DNA from: Atrichornis clamosus
Lineage: Eukaryota; Chordata; Aves; Passeriformes; Menuridae
Length of the DNA: 64,000 nucleotides
Direction of reading: 5' to 3'
Assembly (NCBI GenBank): GCA_013400975.1
Contig: WBMZ01000173.1
Location: forward strand, 21,056-85,055
Shown: positions 60,101 to 64,000 of the stretch, in pieces
Position numbering within the stretch: the first letter of the stretch is position 1
How the letters are laid out: every line of letters begins with the position of its first letter
Notes under the pieces: model-generated
Seen by the model: only the letters and a program-made list of their open reading frames with translations
Told to the model about the DNA's origin: nothing
The model's database searches: none
Made by a program: the position numbers and the translations under genes

Positions 60101-63100
60101 GGTGCCTGTGAGTTGGGCTGAAGGCCTGGTCCTTGCAGCACAACATGTGCCAAGCGCCACGTGAAATCCACCTTGCAAAGGTTCATGTAACAAAGCTTCC
60201 TCTCATTCCCCAGGGCCATTTTTGTGTACTAAGCAATGTACTCCCCACCAAAAAAAAAGACCTGTATAAAAAAAGGCTCATGCAAGATCTTTCTCTCGTC
60301 CTGAAAAGATTTGGCATTTTTATTACGCTGGAAAGGTAGGATGACTCATTTCCTTACCCTTCCACAGAATTCCTGTTCTAGAGAGACAAGTGCACAAGAG
60401 AAGTGCAACTACAAGGCTGCAATAATCTATGCAGGGATTTGCCCTTTAGCGCTGAATCCTGGATATTCAGGCTCCCGTACAAAGTCCTTCTGTGTAAATA
60501 TCCAGCTGCCAAGACTTCTTCCTAGTACTTGACCTGCCAAGTGTTACTGGTGAGCAGAATCCCCTGCGTTTTCAGCTGAGGGCCTACAGGAAGTGCTGCA
60601 GCAGCTTCAGCCCCTTGCCTGTTACCTGTTCCATTGCTGTTCCACAGGTGCCCACAGGGAGATTGGGAGTTGAAGGGAAGAGTAAGCTAGCCTGTTCCCC
60701 CCAGCAGGGACTCAAAGCTGGTGGGCTTTGGCAGGTAGCCTGCACTGCCGCTGCTTTCAGCAAACACAGCCCGTGGATGTCAAGCACCAGAGCTTGTTTG
60801 GCAAACAGCAAATTCACAGGTGCAAGCTCTGGGGCAGGTTTCTAGAGGGCACAGGGGAAAGAGAACAGCAGAAGAAAGATGCCTTCATTCTCAGCAGACA
60901 ACAACTACCCTATTTTCCTGCCTTATAAGGAAAATAACTTGCTTCAAAGTGATCCTTAATTACCCTTTGACAGAGGTGAGGGGAATCACCGTATGGAAGG
61001 AATACAAGGTGCTAGAGGCTACGTGGCAGAGTGAGCTCAACCACCCCAGATTTTCCCCCATGTAGCTGGACATACCGATACGCATTGAAAAGATTCTTCT
61101 TTTCATTTATTCCTTCACATTTCCCAACCACAGAGCATTTGAGAGCGAAGCTTTTGGTAGGGAAGTCGAGTGTGCAGTCATTATCTTCCTTGCAAGACAG
61201 CTCCTCGGTGCTGGCGTCATCCATGTCTGTCACTTTTAGGTTTCCATCCACCATAACAAACTGCCTTGGCTGGAAATCCAAGAGGACTATTGAACCCAGG
61301 GGGGAATGCGCCAAGTAAAACAGCAGTTTCACAAGACTCAGGCAAATCTGAGAAAGAGAAGATGAATATGCATGGAAAAAACAGATGAAAAACAGCTATT
61401 AAATTGGAAGTAGAACAAAGGGGAGGGCATTCAACTAAATTAAAAGGGAAAAAAAGCATATAGAACTCAAAAGGTAATTATATGTATGCTACAAAATTTA
61501 TTATCAACATTGCCACAGGATTTGACTGGTAAGTAGTTTAGCAACATTTTTTTAAAATATGTGTATACAAAAAGAGACATTTGCAGTTAGAAGAACTAGA
61601 GGAGAAAGCTGTGAGGAAAACAATAGCAGTCTTCATGTTTCAGGAGCTATATTGATTCTCTAGCTGAAATCAGAAGGGTTTTTCCCCAGTCTGGCATAAA
61701 ATTAATAGATTCCCCTCCCTTCCCCCATGCTGTTCAATACAGACTGAGGCTCCATGGTCATTAATACCAGATTCATGCCTTACTGCATCATTCAGCAGTA
61801 TGAATTTGGGCACACAATTATGCTTCTGAAGAATTAGTCAAAGTTTGCAGTGTATTTATTGCCAGCTTTTTTGCTTTTATGACAATATTCTGGCAGCAGG
61901 GAAAGGTCAGACAATACCTAACCCAGCAGAAAGCTCACTAAATTATTTTTAAACAACCTAGAGCTAGAAGAGTGCATTTATACTGCACCAGCACTTTGCT
62001 CAAGTAGCTTTTTGCAGCAGTTTTCATTCAGTATCAGGAGCCCTGTATGCCCGTCTAGATGTGCCAGGCAGCCCCACATCACCCCTCATTGCTGCCGATA
62101 GCGATCTCTGCAGGCGCGAGGGTTTTTTCCCTTGGAACAGCTCGCACAATCACTGGTATCTGATGTGGCTCATCACAGGGGAATCCCATCTGCTTAGACA
62201 CCCTAATTAGGAAACAGGACTAGACAGTGCCAGTGTAAATTCTGAATTAGTGTCTTCCGCAGTCAAGGGATTACTAAAATCTTTAATGCCACTGTACCAA
62301 ACTTTACCACCAGCTAATTCAGCATTATGTTTCTAGCTCTACTAAGATTTGGAACATTGGAGAAGATGAGATGCTAGGAAAGCTATGCAGAAGCCAGTAT
62401 GGAATTGTAGAAAGCAGAAGTCTACAAGCCAGGAGAAATGACTCTGTAAGGTCTGATGCTATTTTAACTTGTTTAGTGAAGCAATCATAAGAATCCCAGC
62501 TCCATGTCCCACAGCTGAGCGAGTGTAGTTGCCACACTCCCCCTCTGGCTTGGATGGCAAGGCTCCTCTTCAACATTAAGGACCTCATGCAGACAGGGAT
62601 TTTATTTTAGGATTTCTGTCATGCTTTTATTTTGCCCAAAGCATTTCTTGCTGACATTAAGATACCCATGCTTCTATATGATGCTTTCTTTCCTCCTGGC
62701 ACCCAAACGAGCAGTAGTGAACCCCCAACTGAGTCCATGAGGCAAACTGTAATACAAACTATAACCAAAGACAGTGCCATGTCACAAGTCATTTATGGCT
62801 GCCTATGCAGGATGCCTAGGAGACAAGGCAGATCCCACTAGCACAGCTGCAATCCTAGCACCTACAGCAAGAGGAAAGCAGTTTAGCAGTGGTTTTACTA
62901 CAGTCATTCCTAAAGGGCTAAAATTGGAAACACCATACTAGCACATAATGAGGAACAACTTGCTCAGCTTATTGCCTAGAACAGGTAACACACAACAAAT
63001 AGAGCACGGTGAGGTGGCTTTCCCAAGCCAGACCCAGCCTGCTGAGGGGTCTCCCGATTAAAATGCTTCTGCATATATATAATATATAGGCAAAACTAAG

Positions 63101-64000
63101 GTTATAGTGTAACAGAAGGTATTAACCACCGCCCTAGCGCTGAGCACGATTTTGTGTCTATTTCCTCCCAGATGAAGTGTTTTTAACCCCGCTTTAGGGA
63201 GAAGGAAACTGTGAAACGCCAGGCTAGGGCTATTTTAGAGTGATTTAAAAGGAGTGAAACCGAAACAATTTACGGACAATTTGCGGGATCAGACTGCCAG
63301 CAGGAAAATCCCGTTAGTCCCAGCAATTACCACCGGTTCTTCGCCGGTTTAGTTTGTGGTCTAGGAGAAACTGATAAAATTTCTTTGCTTGGTTTTCTTA
63401 CTTTAAATCTTTCCTCCCAGGGGGTCTGCAAGAGCTGAATCATCTCCAGGGGGGATCCCAGCTCCAGCATGGCTGTGACCCGTAGCTCAGCATCTCCGCT
63501 GTTGTCATAGCATTGACCGTGCAGCTGCGGGAGAGTAGAAGCCACGATCGGGGCGATGTCGCTGCCACTGCCAGTGCCAGCAGGTCGCGGCCGCCCGGGG
63601 ATAGCGGGGGCAACACGGGCGGACCGGCTCAGCCCCGGTACCGACCCCCCCGCCTCGTCGTGCCGAGGGAGCGCCTCCCGCAGCCCCCTGCCGTACCTGG
63701 ACGATGCCGGGGTGCTGCAGGCGCTGCAGCAGCGTCACTTCTTTGAGCAGCTTGTAGGCGGCCAGGCGGCGGCAGCCGGCCGGCGCTCCGTAGCGCTGCA
63801 CGCACCGCCGCACCTCCCGGCCCGCACCGTGCACCGACTTGAGGGCGACGGCTCCTCCGCCCGCCAGCGCCGCCCGCGCCACCACCTTGGTGAAGCCCCA
63901 GCCCAGCACGCTGACGGCCGTCGCCCGGCTCAGGTCGCCGCACCCCAGCCCGCCCGTGGCCACCGCCTCGCCGCCGCCCGCCGCCTCCAGCCGCCGCAGG
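57116..64000 (-). CDS. PKDCC: PKDCC/VLK-family secreted protein kinase gene, coding span of exons 1-7 (5' partial)
   Basis: This gene encodes a member of the PKDCC / vertebrate lonesome kinase family, atypical kinases of the secretory pathway. The mammalian member phosphorylates secreted and extracellular proteins on tyrosine and is needed for skeletal and lung development. The joined exons give about 372 residues. They carry a glycine-rich loop (LGWGFTKVV, partial residues 32-40), a VALK lysine (54), an alpha-C-type KLLKE glutamate (87), a catalytic-loop-like LLDFQPRQF (D166), and a TDMDD segment (D183) in place of DFG. A cysteine-rich C-terminal part contains CWPSY. All borders are GT-AG and the phases agree across every junction. 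Human PKDCC is about 493 residues, so the signal peptide and N-terminal stem should lie beyond 64000. The sequence is well diverged from human PKDCC as I recall it, so the PKDCC-like paralogue is a real alternative. Family assignment is firm; orthology is not. Confidence 0.88.
57203..57757. repeat. 555-bp direct duplicate, left copy
   Basis: The block matches 57759-58313 at a constant offset of 556 bp. Both ends and the sequence between them agree, with no indel or substitution noticed. It contains one full copy of kinase exon 6 with flanking intron. Perfect identity in intron as well as exon, together with the N, points to an assembly overlap. Confidence 0.95.
57437..57613 (-). CDS. PKDCC: Second copy of PKDCC-family exon 6 (probable assembly duplicate)
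   Basis: This is the same 177-nt exon as at 57993-58169, offset by 556 bp, with the same acceptor, donor and translation. It lies inside one of two identical 555-bp blocks on either side of an N. It would splice in frame after the other copy (phase 1 to phase 1), so an automatic gene model could wrongly include the module twice. The best explanation is an unmerged contig overlap. This copy is the one physically adjacent to the proposed last exon. Confidence 0.6.
57758..57758. other. Single undetermined base (assembly join)
   Basis: This is the only N in the window. It lies exactly between the end of the left 555-bp copy (GGAGCAG) and the start of the right copy (GAAAAAAGG), as expected where two contig ends were placed side by side. 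Confidence 0.95.
57759..58313. repeat. 555-bp direct duplicate, right copy
   Basis: This is the second copy of the block at 57203-57757. After 58313 the sequence continues uniquely (AGGTGGAGC) into intron 5. Merging the two copies would restore one exon 6 and shorten the window by 556 bases. Confidence 0.95.
57993..58169 (-). CDS. PKDCC: PKDCC-family kinase, exon 6 (copy next to the rest of the gene)
   Basis: This 177-nt exon (phase 1 to phase 1) has acceptor TCTGTTCCCAG|ACTACATC and donor ATGGACAG|GTGAGC. It encodes [20 protein letters not shown], then [20 protein letters not shown] and [19 protein letters not shown]. This is the conserved cysteine-containing C-terminal module of the family (CWPSY, internal Cys pairs, TWTG). 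An apparently identical second copy lies at 57437-57613, beyond a single N. A real messenger RNA is expected to contain the exon once. Confidence 0.88.
58170..59666 (-). other. Intron 5 of the kinase gene
   Basis: This intron lies between exons 5 and 6. Its downstream end (58170-58313) is inside the duplicated 555-bp block. No CR1, LTR or other recognisable repeat was seen. Open frames of up to about 94 codons here show no family features. Confidence 0.75.
59667..59771 (-). CDS. PKDCC: PKDCC-family kinase, exon 5
   Basis: This 105-nt exon (phase 1 to phase 1) lies only 91 bp downstream of exon 4. The acceptor is AAATGTAG|GTGATT and the donor is TTAAAAG|GTACCT. It encodes [20 protein letters not shown], then [14 protein letters not shown]. 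The order [20 protein letters not shown] matches the region after NATG in the family as I recall it. NET is a second potential N-glycosylation sequon. Its last base joins the first two bases of exon 6 to make an aspartate codon (KDYISLKG), which supports the junction. Confidence 0.88.
59863..59942 (-). CDS. PKDCC: PKDCC-family kinase, exon 4
   Basis: This 80-nt exon fits the phase exactly: one base completes the arginine codon, 26 codons follow, and one base is left over. The acceptor is TTTTTTGCAG|GTATTT and the donor is GCAACAG|GTACAA. It encodes [20 protein letters not shown] followed by DILNAT, helical C-lobe sequence typical of the family. The NAT triplet is a potential N-glycosylation sequon, suitable for a secretory-pathway protein. 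The exon was found by matching the expected FFTYLLPH motif on the minus strand, since it is too short to stand out as an open frame. Confidence 0.9.
59943..61075 (-). other. Intron 3 of the kinase gene
   Basis: This 1133-bp intron runs from GTATGT to GCAG. It contains an A-rich stretch near 60248 but no recognised mobile element. Nothing else was identified. Confidence 0.8.
61076..61347 (-). CDS. PKDCC: PKDCC-family kinase, exon 3 (catalytic core)
   Basis: This 272-nt exon runs from phase 0 to phase 2. The acceptor is CTTTCTCAG|ATTTGC and the donor is TATCG|GTATGT. It encodes the C-lobe core: [19 protein letters not shown], the catalytic-loop equivalent [14 protein letters not shown], and KVTDMDDAS where canonical kinases have DFG. 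It then encodes the family-specific insert [19 protein letters not shown] with paired cysteines, [14 protein letters not shown], and NAYR at the 3' edge. Like other members of the family it lacks a classical HRD motif, so the motif assignments rest on family knowledge. The final arginine codon is completed by the first base of exon 4. Confidence 0.93.
61348..63401 (-). other. Intron 2 of the kinase gene
   Basis: This 2054-bp intron has donor GTAAGA and acceptor TTTCTCAG, and is the largest placed intron. It holds a short (TA)-rich tract near 63073-63089. No exon-like, repeat-derived or RNA-gene sequence was recognised. Confidence 0.8.
63402..63524 (-). CDS. PKDCC: PKDCC-family kinase, exon 2
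   Basis: This 123-nt exon (41 codons, phase 0 to phase 0) follows a 172-bp intron. The acceptor is CTCCCGCAG|CTGCACGG and the donor is TTTAAA|GTAAGA. It encodes [11 protein letters not shown], then [18 protein letters not shown] and TPWEERFK, covering the beta-5/hinge region and alpha-D of the kinase fold. The [16 protein letters not shown] pattern is a strong family signature, as I recall it from mammalian PKDCC. A much longer open frame running upstream into intron 1 is explained by the exact acceptor and by the phase match to exon 1. Confidence 0.92.
63540..64000. promoter_or_regulatory. CpG island over exon 1 of the kinase gene
   Basis: The sequence turns abruptly GC- and CpG-rich here, with dense CG dinucleotides, unlike the AT-leaning flank to the left. 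It covers the 3' part of exon 1 and intron 1 and continues past the window edge. CpG islands at first exons are typical of vertebrate developmental genes. The transcription start itself is not in view. Confidence 0.7.
63697..64000 (-). CDS. PKDCC: PKDCC-family kinase, exon 1 (3' part; cut by the window edge)
   Basis: The exon encodes 101 visible residues after one leftover base at 64000. It opens with a Gly/Ala-rich stretch and then the kinase N-lobe: GLGCGDLS, the glycine-loop [13 protein letters not shown] with the ATP-contacting lysine, and [22 protein letters not shown] (alpha-C helix and beta-4). Two cysteines sit in the [15 protein letters not shown] segment. The donor follows CAG at 63697 (CAG|GTACGG) and the intron is phase 0. 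The start codon and signal peptide are outside the window. The exon is very GC- and CpG-rich, consistent with a promoter-proximal first exon. Reading frames on the opposite strand here are a side effect of GC content. Confidence 0.9.

Noticed and set aside
1..64000. CRISPR array, operons, tRNA or rRNA genes
   Set aside because: No regularly spaced short repeats with unique spacers, no gene clusters with ribosome-binding sites, and no cloverleaf or internal-promoter (B-box) pattern was found. The window is vertebrate nuclear DNA.

Overview
The window looks like nuclear DNA from a bird, probably a neoavian such as a passerine. The reasons are short 3'-end fragments of CR1 LINEs, a solo LTR of a type I recognise from avian class III (ERVL-like) endogenous retroviruses, compact introns with GT-AG borders, and no bacterial-style gene packing.

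Only one protein-coding gene can be supported. It lies at the right end, on the minus strand, and runs off the window. It belongs to the PKDCC / vertebrate lonesome kinase (VLK) family of secreted protein kinases. Six coding exons were placed by their splice signals and by unbroken phase between neighbours: 63697-64000 (partial), 63402-63524, 61076-61347, 59863-59942, 59667-59771 and 57993-58169. A short last exon at 57116-57174 is proposed with lower confidence. The joined frame gives about 372 residues plus the part beyond the window. From memory, the sequence is clearly further from human PKDCC than an orthologue should be, so it may be the paralogue labelled PKDCC-like.

The sixth exon appears twice, in two apparently identical 555-bp blocks on either side of one undetermined base at 57758. 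This is best read as two overlapping contig ends that were abutted instead of merged.

Positions 1 to about 56700 are intergenic and form a gene desert of the kind often seen beside developmental genes. It contains five CR1 3'-end fragments (3154, 32713, 35691, 44884, 51340), a 581-bp solo LTR with a perfect 5-bp target-site duplication (43226-43806), two minisatellites (about 39 bp near 6.6 kb and 46 bp near 38.9 kb, the latter in a CpG-rich patch), simple repeats, two canonical G-quadruplex motifs, and several AT-rich blocks with homeodomain-, forkhead- or POU-like motifs that could be conserved enhancers. The enhancer calls are inference, because conservation cannot be seen in one genome.

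No tRNA, rRNA, CRISPR array, intact transposon or convincing new multi-gene system was found. The most useful observations are the assembly artefact inside the kinase gene, the divergent kinase itself, and an imperfect 22-23-nt inverted repeat just 3' of its proposed stop codon.
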